From Lautropia sp. (GTDB taxonomy: Bacteria; Pseudomonadota; Gammaproteobacteria; Burkholderiales; Burkholderiaceae_E): 55,072 nucleotides of DNA. The stretch covers positions 1-55,072 of the forward strand of contig JAUNKF010000022.1 in assembly GCA_030532895.1 (NCBI GenBank), read 5' to 3'. The translations under genes were made by a program, and so were the position numbers. Below the pieces are notes generated by a model that was not told the DNA's origin, did not search any database, and saw only the letters and a list, made by a program, of their open reading frames with translations. Numbering within the stretch: the first letter of the stretch is position 1; each line of letters begins with the position of its first letter. Below, in pieces: positions 46,522 through 53,902 of this stretch.

Positions 46522-46851
46522 ATGGAAGAAACCAACCCCTCTGCATCACGCCGTCCCCGGCGCAGCTTCGACAGTGCCTACAAGTTGCATGTTGCCCGCA
46601 TGGTCCGGGAACAAGGCCTGAGCATCCACCAGGTCTGCCGTGATCTGGATCTCTCCACCTCGGCCGTGCGCCAGTGGGTCAGGCAGCTCGACGAAGAACT
46701 GGCCGGGCGTCCCGGCACGGGTCGCCCCCTGACACAGAGGGCACCTGAACAACAGCGCATTCGCGAGCTTGAGACAAAGCTCAGGCAGCTGCAATCAGAC
46801 TATGATCTGCTAAAAAAGGTCTCGGCCTTGTTCGCCCGGGAGATGAAATGA
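46522..46851 (+). CDS. IS3-family transposase OrfA
   Basis: A 109-residue protein with the helix-turn-helix QGLSIHQVCRDLDLSTSAVRQWV and a C-terminal leucine-zipper-like coiled coil (RIRELETKLRQLQSDYDLLK). It overlaps orfB by four bases (ATGA). Intact in itself; it would bind the IS ends. Confidence 0.92.
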   Translation: MEETNPSASRRPRRSFDSAYKLHVARMVREQGLSIHQVCRDLDLSTSAVRQWVRQLDEELAGRPGTGRPLTQRAPEQQRIRELETKLRQLQSDYDLLKKVSALFAREMK

Positions 46852-47722
46852 TTCAGCGGCTGCTCTCCCAACCGGCCAGCAAGGCAGACATCACACAACT
46901 GTGCCGCGTCTTCCAGTTCAGCCGATCCGGCCTGCACGCGGCTCTTCGTCGCCAGAAGCAGCCCGTCAGGCTCTGCCCGCAAGGCGCCCAGCTCAAGGCT
47001 GCCTTCGAGGCCAGTGGGCGAAACTATGGCAGCCGTCGCCTGATGCAGGCCCTGCGTCAGCAGGGGCTCAGGATTGGTCGGTACCGGGTTAGACGGCTGA
47101 TGCGACACAACGGGCTGCAGGCCCGCTGGCGACGCAAGTTCGTCCACACCACCGACTCACGCCATGAGCTGCCCGTGGCGCCGAACATCCTGAACCGCCA
47201 GTTCGAGGCTGCTGCCCCTGATCGGGCCTGGGTGGGCGACATCACCTACATCCGCACCCGTACGGGCTGACTGTACCTGGCGGTGGTCATCGACCTGTAC
47301 TCGCGCCGCGTGGTGGGCTGGGCCATGGCGGATCACATGCAGGCCAGTCCTGTGACGCGATGAGAATCGCCATGGCCACGCGCCAACCGCCACAGGGCCT
47401 GCTGATGCACTCGGACCGGGGCAGCCAGTACGCGAGCCATGAGCATGTCCGACTTCTCCAGCAGCATGGCATCACCCAGAGCATGAGCCGAAAGGGGCAA
47501 TGTTGGGACAACGCTGTAGCCGAGCGATTCTTCCTGAACCTGAAGATGGAGCGTGTCTGGCGGCGCAACTATGCCAACCAGGACGAGGCACGCCAGGATA
47601 TCGCCGATTACATCGTCAATTTCTACAACTCCTGCCGCTTGCATGCCTCACTCGGCTACCGCTCGCCGGTCCAGTTCGAGCAGGCATTCCACCAAGCCCT
47701 ATCGTCCACCCCGCTGGCCTGA
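46848..47722 (+). pseudogene. IS3-family transposase OrfB, nonsense codon and frameshift
   Basis: The DDE transposase frame runs from RLLSQPASKADITQLCRVFQ to WVGDITYIRTRTG, then TGA at 47268-47270 where Trp is expected ([17 protein letters not shown]). After [14 protein letters not shown] a small deletion near 47350-47358 shifts the frame; the rest (MATRQPPQGLLMHSDRGSQY, CWDNAVAERFF, to 47722) is in another frame. The catalytic Asp, Asp and Glu are all present, but the protein cannot be made. Confidence 0.9.
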
Positions 47723-47761
47723 ACGAACTTATCTGGATGTGCGAAAAAATTTGACCACTAC

Positions 47762-47920
47762 ATGAGCGAGTGGCTTGCTGACGACGCCAGGCTGGCCAAC
47801 CTGACGCTTGATGAAGTCAACGCCGCTTTCCGCAAGTGGTTCTCGCCTGACAAGACGCTGACGATCGCTGCGGGCAGTTTCAAGGACAAGGATACCCTTC
47901 AGACTGCGCAGAAAGACTGA
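47762..47920 (+). pseudogene. C-terminal scrap of an M16 zinc protease
   Basis: Fifty-two residues, with ARLANLTLDEVNAAFRKWFS and LTIAAGSFKD, match the end of M16 (pitrilysin/insulinase-type) peptidases of about 900 residues. The fragment starts exactly at the IS right end; nothing of the gene is left on the other side of the IS. Confidence 0.72.
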
Positions 47921-47923
47921 TGC

Positions 47924-48113
47924 TCATCCCTGCGACGGATCAGCACACGGTGTATCACGAACCTGTTGTTCTGGCTGATCCCGCCCGTTCATGAAATCCT
48001 CGCTGACCCCCTCGGCATCGAACCAGGTGCCCCATGCCTGATCTGCCGGCATGATCAAAGGGGTGTTGCCTACGGCAATGACATCATCCTTACTGACGTG
48101 GCAGGCACGGGCT
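47924..48113 (-). pseudogene. VapB-type antitoxin remnant (C-terminal part)
   Basis: The minus-strand frame from about 48113 down to the stop at 47924-47926 reads KDDVIAVGNTPLIMPADQAW, then GTWFDAEGVSEDFMNGRDQP and EQQVRD, like the toxin-binding end of AbrB-fold VapB antitoxins. Stops lie directly upstream in frame and no start codon or DNA-binding part is present. The cognate VapC gene, expected downstream, is absent: an M16 scrap abuts. Confidence 0.65.
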
Positions 48114-48231
48114 CATCATGCCTCCCCTTCTGAAGCCAGCCCGTTGTTCATGCACCAGAGACCGGAGCCGCCGGCGCAATCGCGTGCCCCCGTCTCCGTG
48201 TGGGACGTCTCAATGGCTTCCTTCCAGAGTC
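48114..48231. other. Short gap upstream of the ATPase gene
   Basis: No gene. Holds nothing recognisable apart from the palindrome that follows it. Confidence 0.35.
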
Positions 48232-48266
48232 TGTTTGATTTACGATTGGATCGTAAATTGAACAGA
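48232..48266. promoter_or_regulatory. 35-bp imperfect palindrome before the DUF4143 ATPase gene
   Basis: Core TTTACGAT-TGG-ATCGTAAA (48240-48258) is perfect; outer arms CTGTT and AACAG (48232-48236 and 48262-48266) pair too, with two mismatches between. It ends 15 bp before the ATG, so binding there would block expression of the ATPase gene; autoregulation is possible. Confidence 0.65.
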
Positions 48267-48280
48267 TCTCAACGCCTCTC

Positions 48281-49501
48281 ATGTACATCGAACGCCAGAT
48301 TCAGCCTCTACTGGCCCGGTTGCAGCAACAGTTCCCGGCGCTGTTGCTGACCGGGCCCCGTCAGGTGGGCAAATCCACCCTGCTGCAGCATGTGGCGCCG
48401 GACTACCGGCAGGTGAGTTTCGATGATCCACTGTTGCGCCAGCAGGCCGAGCAGGAGCCGACGCTCTTCATGCTGAACCATCCAGCTCCCCTGCTGCTGG
48501 ACGAGGTTCAGTATGTACCCGCGCTGTTTTCGGTGCTGAAACTGGCCATCGACAGGCAGCAGCAGAATGGCCTCTTCCTGCTGTCCGGCTCCCAGGCATT
48601 TGCGCTGATGAAGAACGTCAGTGAAAGTCTGGCCGGGCGGGTGGCTGTGCTGAAGCTGTCCGGGCTTTCACTGCGGGAGATTCATGGCGCCCCGCCAATG
48701 GGAGCCTTCATCCCCGACGATGACTATCTGGCCAGCCGCGAATCTGCCCTCGTCCCCTACCCGGACATCTGGCAGACCATTCATCGCGGGTACATGCCGC
48801 GGCTGTATCAGCAGACGGTAGACTGGGACATCTACTACAGCTCTTACGTGGCCACCTATATCGAACGGGATGTCCGGCAGCTGGCCAACATCGGCAGTAC
48901 GGGAGACTTCACCCGCTTCATGGTGGCGGTGGCGGCCCGCAGCGGCGAGCTGCTCAACTACAGCAGCATGGCGCAGGATGTGAGCATCTCGGTGGACACG
49001 GCAAGGCGCTGGATCAGCATCCTGCAGACCTCCGGCATCATCCATCTGTTGCCGCCCTATCACAACAAGCACCTCAAGCGCGCGATCAAGACGCCCAGGC
49101 TCTACATGATGGACACAGGTCTGATGGCCTGGCTGACGAAATGGCTGACCCCGGAAACGATCCGCGACGGCGCCAAAAGCGGCCAGTTCTTCGAGACTTT
49201 CGTGGTCAGCGAGATCATCAAGTCCTTCCATAATCAGGGACAGGAGCCGCCGCTGTACTTCTATCGCGATACGGCACAGAAGGAGATCGACCTGCTGATC
49301 GAGCACGGCCGATCGGTCTGGCCGGTGGAAATCAAGACCACGGCGAAACCGGAACGCCGGATGGGCAGCGCGTTCGAGTACCTGCGCCAGTACCTGCCTG
49401 CCAGTGACATCCGTGTCGAACGCGGCACGCTGATCAACCAGTATCCGCAAAAGCTCTGGCTGGCCGAAGATCTGATGGCAATGCCGCTGACGTACGTTTA
49501 G
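48281..49501 (+). CDS. AAA_14/DUF4143-family ATPase
   Basis: A 406-residue protein starting RQIQPLLARLQQQFPALLLT, with Walker A TGPRQVGKST (37-46 region), Walker B LLLDEVQYV and the sensor LLSGSQAF in the AAA_14 ATPase part. Residues 190-380 are the DUF4143 domain: a winged helix (SSMAQDVSISVDTARRWIS) and a restriction-endonuclease-like fold with DxxD/ExK residues YRDTAQKEIDLLIE and WPVEIKTTAKPE. Family function is unclear; proposals include mobile-element or toxin-like roles. The conserved acidic and lysine residues suggest a nuclease-like site. It is flanked by gene debris and preceded by the palindrome at 48232-48266. Confidence 0.92.
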   Translation: MYIERQIQPLLARLQQQFPALLLTGPRQVGKSTLLQHVAPDYRQVSFDDPLLRQQAEQEPTLFMLNHPAPLLLDEVQYVPALFSVLKLAIDRQQQNGLFLLSGSQAFALMKNVSESLAGRVAVLKLSGLSLREIHGAPPMGAFIPDDDYLASRESALVPYPDIWQTIHRGYMPRLYQQTVDWDIYYSSYVATYIERDVRQLANIGSTGDFTRFMVAVAARSGELLNYSSMAQDVSISVDTARRWISILQTSGIIHLLPPYHNKHLKRAIKTPRLYMMDTGLMAWLTKWLTPETIRDGAKSGQFFETFVVSEIIKSFHNQGQEPPLYFYRDTAQKEIDLLIEHGRSVWPVEIKTTAKPERRMGSAFEYLRQYLPASDIRVERGTLINQYPQKLWLAEDLMAMPLTYV

Positions 49502-49653
49502 GACCTCCCTGTCGTTCTTGTAAATCGGAAACTCGCTTTGTAACAAGCCACAAAAAGACTGACATCCGGAGCCAGAGCAACAGCAGAATGTGCGCTGTCG
49601 GGCCGTCCGACGGACATTCCCGTTGGTCCACGACCGCATGAAAGGAGAAGAGC

Positions 49654-50388
49654 ATGACACGAGGGAGACGCAACATCCTGTCGGTACTGACGGTGTTGGG
49701 CTTGCTGGGAGCCTGTGGCGGTGGTTCTGGCGACTCGCAGGCAACCGAACCGAATGAGCAACAGAACGGGCAAGGCACGAATCCGGATAGCTCGGTCAAC
49801 GGTACAACGCCTGCCATGCTTGCCCAGCAACATGCCCGTTTCAAGGGCAAGCGGCGACTGAGCGTGCTGAAGGCGAGCGCCGTGTCAGGATCGGCGGTAG
49901 CAGAGGTTCCTGCCATCCTCCATTTCGAGTCCGAAGAAGGCAAACTCGCGCTGAAACTCGAAGAGGATCTGGACGGCAATGGTCGGCTGAACCTGAGCGT
50001 GCGCGGCCAGACCGAGGCGGCAGGCGGCTGGGAAGGCAAGGACCAGCCGAAGCCGAATGAGGGTATCACACTGAGAATCGACCCCAGCGGCCAGATCACG
50101 GGACAAGTGCAGGACGCCCAGCTGCTGATGGATATCAGCGGTCGGCTGTCGGCCACGAGGGCCTTCCTGCGCATCCAGATCGACGCGGCCCCCGGCGCAC
50201 CAGCTCATCTGGCCGGCATGCGCCATGTTCATCGTTATGACCTGGAAAGGGATACCGGGGAAGCCAGAACAGATGGACAGACCAGCGTTGAGGGCCATTG
50301 CCAGCGCGTCCGCTGGAAGTTGAAACCCCGGCTGAACTGGCAAACCGGTTTGATCGACACGATCCGCGTGCCGGTCTGCGAGCGCTGA
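49654..50388 (+). CDS. Lipoprotein of unknown function
   Basis: Not recognised. A 244-residue protein with lipobox LLGAC (Cys21) followed by GGGSG and a Ser/Asn/Gln-rich linker to about residue 55. The rest resembles a beta-rich domain with LALKLEEDLDGNGRLNLSV and ITLRIDPSGQITGQVQDAQ, possibly a repeat. Two C-terminal cysteines (GHCQRV, VPVCER) may pair. AAAGGAGAAG precedes the ATG. The gene is convergent with the Na/Pi cotransporter gene, nine bases apart. Confidence 0.72.
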   Translation: MTRGRRNILSVLTVLGLLGACGGGSGDSQATEPNEQQNGQGTNPDSSVNGTTPAMLAQQHARFKGKRRLSVLKASAVSGSAVAEVPAILHFESEEGKLALKLEEDLDGNGRLNLSVRGQTEAAGGWEGKDQPKPNEGITLRIDPSGQITGQVQDAQLLMDISGRLSATRAFLRIQIDAAPGAPAHLAGMRHVHRYDLERDTGEARTDGQTSVEGHCQRVRWKLKPRLNWQTGLIDTIRVPVCER

Positions 50389-50397
50389 GAGGCCCGC

Positions 50398-52044
50398 TCA
50401 GGCCTGACCCGCTGCCGGCGCCTTGGCGACAGAAACCGCTGCAGCAACTGGCTCCTTTTTGGACATGTCGCTCCCCTCCCCCAGCGTCTCGGCAATCCGC
50501 GCCAGATGCTTCGTGACCCGCTCCAGCCAGCGCTGGGAGGTGAGGCGGTCGAGCGCCGTCGTGGTGGTGATATGTGTGTTGACGGCCCCCTCGACGACAT
50601 CACGCCGCGTGCTGTGCTGGTGCTCGTGCATCCACTGGCTGATCTGACGCAGCTCTTCGGCCAGCTCGTCGGAGAGCCGCATCCGGCCCTCATCGGCCAG
50701 CCACTGGGCACTCTGCTCCAGCACGGCGGCCAGGCGTTCGGTGGGCTCCTTCAGTGCCGGAACATCCTGCAGATAATGGGCGTACACGATGGCATCCAGA
50801 TCGGCGCTGAATACGCGGGTCTGATCCATCAGCAGCAGCAACTGGATCAGGCGCTGCTGATCACCGGTGGACTGGGGCACCGACAGTTTGGCCAGATAGG
50901 TATCGACGGCTTCGAGCACGGCCTCCAGCGACGGTCGCCGCTTGCTGGACGTGACGTGCTGGCCCTGCAGGCGCTGTGCCAGCATGTGACAGGTGTGGGA
51001 AAGCCCCAGCCGCAAGGTCTTTTCGGCGGCCGAGATGGCCAGCGCAGGCGAATCGAGCAGCGACTTGTCCAGATGGCGCAGGGCTGGCGGCACCGACTCC
51101 TTCACCAGCCGGCGTGTCAGCCGTGTGAGGAGCTTGCGTTGCGGCAAAAAGATCAGCGCCCCCACCACACTGAAGAGCGTGTGGAAGGCCGCCAGCGCCA
51201 CCGCCTGATCGAGATGCAGCTGCGTCTCCCAGTGCTTCAGCACATAGAGGAACAGGGGCTGGAGCATCAACAGGGCGATCACGGCCGAACCGATGTTGAA
51301 GAAGACGTGGACCAGCGCCGTGCGCTTGGCCGCCGCACTGCCACCGACGGCTGCCAGCAGCGCGGTGGCCGTCGTGCCGATGTTCTGACCGATGACGAGC
51401 GAGGTCGCCTGATCGAAGTCGATGGTGCCGGCCGCGAGCGCCGCCAGCGTCGTGGCCATCGCCGCACTGGAGGCCTGCAGGATGATCGTCATGACGATGC
51501 CGACCACCACGAGCATCAGCCTCGCCTGCCAGCTGTCCGAATACTGGCTGAGGTCGATCGACTTGGCCAGATCGGCCATCGCATCCTGCAGGAAGTCGAT
51601 GCCGACGAAGAGCAGCCCGAAACCACAGAGCACCAGCCCGAACAGCGCCCAGCGGTCCTTGCACAGCAGCTTCATCAGCGCCCCCACGCCCAGGATCGGC
51701 ATCGCGAGGCTCGAGATGGAAAACTTCATCCCGAGCAGGGCCACGATCCAGCCCGTGCTGGTGGAACCGATGTTGGCGCCGATGATGACGCCGATGGCGT
51801 TGTTGAAGGTGAGCAGACCCGCACTGACGAAACCGATGGTGGCCATCGTCGTGGCGGTGGAGGACTGCACGGCCACCGTGGCGCCGATGCCGGCCATCAG
51901 CGCCTTGCGCGGCTTGCCGGTCAGGTTGGACAACACCTTCTTCAGCGATTCACCGGCCAGCGCCTTCAGGCTGTCCGACATCAACACCATGCCGAGCAGG
52001 AAAAGGCCGATACCACCAGCAAGGGTACTGAGGTCTGAGAACAT
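50398..52044 (-). CDS. Na+/phosphate cotransporter with C-terminal PhoU-like domain
   Basis: A 548-residue protein. The membrane part (1-310) contains the inverted-repeat signature of NptA/YjbB-type cotransporters: VAVQSSTATTMATIGFV and the second-half IILQASSAAMATTLAAL, with GANIGSTSTGWIVALLG and GQNIGTTATALLAA. The last 200 residues are helical and PhoU-like. In E. coli YjbB acts as phosphate exporter/regulator when PhoU is missing. A T/A-rich region upstream (52045-52100) may hold the promoter. The first methionine is at 52044 with no strong ribosome site seen. Confidence 0.9.
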   Translation of the reverse strand: MFSDLSTLAGGIGLFLLGMVLMSDSLKALAGESLKKVLSNLTGKPRKALMAGIGATVAVQSSTATTMATIGFVSAGLLTFNNAIGVIIGANIGSTSTGWIVALLGMKFSISSLAMPILGVGALMKLLCKDRWALFGLVLCGFGLLFVGIDFLQDAMADLAKSIDLSQYSDSWQARLMLVVVGIVMTIILQASSAAMATTLAALAAGTIDFDQATSLVIGQNIGTTATALLAAVGGSAAAKRTALVHVFFNIGSAVIALLMLQPLFLYVLKHWETQLHLDQAVALAAFHTLFSVVGALIFLPQRKLLTRLTRRLVKESVPPALRHLDKSLLDSPALAISAAEKTLRLGLSHTCHMLAQRLQGQHVTSSKRRPSLEAVLEAVDTYLAKLSVPQSTGDQQRLIQLLLLMDQTRVFSADLDAIVYAHYLQDVPALKEPTERLAAVLEQSAQWLADEGRMRLSDELAEELRQISQWMHEHQHSTRRDVVEGAVNTHITTTTALDRLTSQRWLERVTKHLARIAETLGEGSDMSKKEPVAAAVSVAKAPAAGQA

Positions 52045-52433
52045 GGTGCAGGCGCCCGCAACAAGTATTCAAGTCTGCAATGATGCCAAGGGCGACTACA
52101 TGGCCCGGGCATTCAGGTAGACGCGAATCCCCCGAAGTTTCATCACGAACACCAATGATCAGGGCATGAAAGCCCGCTCAATCGGGATGAGACACGCTTT
52201 GACAAGAATCTACCCCAGTCGCCTGAAACCGGGTAGTCATCCCCCGGTTCCGGGCGCCATCCGGCTATGGCGGCACGCCGGGCGTCGCGGGAAACAGACA
52301 CTGAAACATCAGACATCGAGACATCGGCCAGCCACCGTAAAGCAGCAGGACGCCCCATGCCTGCTGTCCGGTTCTGGGGCCTTTTCCCTGGCAGAATGTG
52401 CTCAAACAGGACTGGCGCACGCAGCAACCAATG
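52045..52433. other. Gap upstream of the Na/Pi cotransporter gene
   Basis: No gene or clear structure other than the terminator that follows. The 52143-52469 minus frame has no recognisable content. Confidence 0.4.
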
Positions 52434-52456
52434 AAAAAGGCACCACGAAGGTGCCT
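52434..52456 (-). terminator. Rho-independent terminator of the DUF1232 gene
   Basis: On the minus strand AGGCACC-TTCGT-GGTGCCT (52438-52456) forms a 7-bp stem followed by TTTTT (52434-52438), about 100 bp after the DUF1232 stop codon. Confidence 0.8.
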
Positions 52457-52555
52457 GTTGAAACGCCATGAATCATGAACACCGGGGCAACGTCAGTAGT
52501 CCGGTGTCGCGCTGCCCATCATCGGATGATCAGCGCGCTCGCCTGCCTTGAAACG

Positions 52556-52879
52556 TCAGGCCGCCTGCTCACGCTTGCGGAACCAGCCCCCCAGCCACGA
52601 GCGATCGGCCCGGGCAGCTGCTTCGGCACGAACATGGGCCGGCAGGCGATTGACCAGGAAGGGCACGCCCATCAGCAGCACGGCCAGATCATCGGCCAGG
52701 CCCAGCATGATGGCGAACTCGGGCACGATGTCGATCGGCGACACCAGATAGGCTGCCAGCGCCAGGATCGCCACCTTCATGCCCACGGGCGTGGCTGGAT
52801 TGCGCAGCGCGTACCAGAGCATCACGGCCTCACGACCGGTGGAACGGAACAGGCGGCGGATTTTCAGCAACCAGAACAT
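52556..52879 (-). CDS. DUF1232 (YkvA-type) small membrane protein
   Basis: A 107-residue protein whose core VGMKVAILALAAYLVSPIDI and VPEFAIMLGLADDLAVL is the DUF1232 signature, with helices on either side of the PIDI/P motif. The role is unknown. ATG at 52879 is preceded by GAGAGG; a longer start at 52921 is in frame but lacks one. A good terminator follows. Confidence 0.87.
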   Translation of the reverse strand: MFWLLKIRRLFRSTGREAVMLWYALRNPATPVGMKVAILALAAYLVSPIDIVPEFAIMLGLADDLAVLLMGVPFLVNRLPAHVRAEAAARADRSWLGGWFRKREQAA

Positions 52880-53379
52880 GGATTTTCCTCTCAGTGCAGT
52901 AAGTGAAGGTTGTACACCCAACCGCGCCGATGGAAAGCCGGCACGATGACAGAAACTGAGGTCACGGGCGAGATGCCCGGCCCAGCATGTTCCGCGTACA
53001 TGGGGACAATCTTGTTCCGGTCAAGGAAAAATTCACAGAAATCCATAGTTGGCCAAATTCAGAGCCAATCTTTCGAAACACCTGTCCCGGGGAATGGACG
53101 GGATTCCGGTATCCAGGCCTGACCACCCGGCGCCAAGTCCAAAGCAGCCTGACCAATGACACGCTCCCTTGGGAAATCCCTGCCCCATGGCTCCCCTGCA
53201 GTATCTTGCCAATATGAATCGTATGCTGATACGATGAAAATCATCATGTGATCCGAAAACACCGGCTTCAGCCAGAGATATTCTCAAGCCGAACGAAGCA
53301 ACGGATACACAGAAGGAGAGAGACAGCGGGCTGACCTTTGAAGTCAAGGCCATCCTGCCGACACCAGAGGAGGAAAGAG
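52880..53379. other. Long gap upstream of the DctQM genes
   Basis: No gene found: no TRAP receptor (DctP) gene, although one is usual beside DctQM. The likely promoter lies in the A+T-rich stretch around 53200-53290; a palindrome at 53218-53235 is listed separately. Confidence 0.45.
53218..53235. promoter_or_regulatory. Palindrome ATCGTAT-GCTG-ATACGAT (GntR-like operator)
   Basis: Perfect seven-base arms separated by four bases, about 145 bp before dctQ. FadR-type GntR regulators bind similar ATnGTAT/ATACnAT sites, and such regulators often control TRAP genes, so a GntR operator is inferred. No regulator gene is in the window. Confidence 0.45.
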
Positions 53380-53892
53380 ATGCGAGTTCTCGCAACACTC
53401 AACGCGCATGGCGAGCGCTGGATGATGTTGTGGCTCTATGCCTATATCGTCCTGGTCACCGCCGTCGAAGTCATCCGCCGCTTCGTACTTGATCTTTCTT
53501 CGGTATGGGGGGAAGAAAGTGCACGGTATGCCTTCATCTATCTCACGTGGATCGGGGCAGCAGTGGCGATCAGAAACCGCTCACACATTCGCATCGACGT
53601 GCTCCTCAACGCGCTGCCCGTCCGCGGCAAGGCGTTCCTGAATGCCATTGCACATCTGTGCGCCATCATCTTTGCGGGTTTTGCCCTCTACTGGTCTATC
53701 GAGCCCGTGCTGGTGTCCTTCAGATTCGGCTCCGTAACCGACGGGCTTCGCATCACGAAAGGATGGTTTCTGATCGCGGTTCCCCTGGGCTTCACCCTGG
53801 TTCTCGCACGGTCACTGGAAGCGTTGATCCATGACATCAACGATCTGCGCCACGGGCGTGAGGCCCGAAGCGGAGAAAAACTCTTTGATTGA
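53380..53892 (+). CDS. TRAP transporter small permease (DctQ-type)
   Basis: A 170-residue, four-helix protein with the DctQ pattern: ESARYAFIYLTWIGAAVAIRN and HIRIDVL after the second helix. With the next gene it forms a tripartite TRAP importer, probably for an organic acid. AGGAGG precedes the ATG (53380); the frame is open further upstream but that is not needed. The gene lies ten bases before dctM. Confidence 0.9.
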   Translation: MRVLATLNAHGERWMMLWLYAYIVLVTAVEVIRRFVLDLSSVWGEESARYAFIYLTWIGAAVAIRNRSHIRIDVLLNALPVRGKAFLNAIAHLCAIIFAGFALYWSIEPVLVSFRFGSVTDGLRITKGWFLIAVPLGFTLVLARSLEALIHDINDLRHGREARSGEKLFD

Positions 53893-53902
53893 GGAGGTCA
53901 CC

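Larger units (their letters stand above)
46455..47762 (+). mobile_element. Complete but inactive IS3-family insertion sequence (1308 bp)
   Basis: Bounded by 35-bp imperfect inverted repeats (46455-46489 and 47728-47762), 28 of 35 positions matching, ends TGTGGTGGTC and GACCACTACA. It contains orfA and a broken orfB. The three or four bases flanking the ends (GGAC left, TGAG right) do not match, so no target duplication is left; flanking DNA was rearranged after insertion or the element itself mediated a deletion. Confidence 0.9.

Noticed and set aside
50506-52038. 510-codon open frame opposite the Na/Pi cotransporter
   Set aside because: Shadow frame; the minus strand has the full cotransporter signature.
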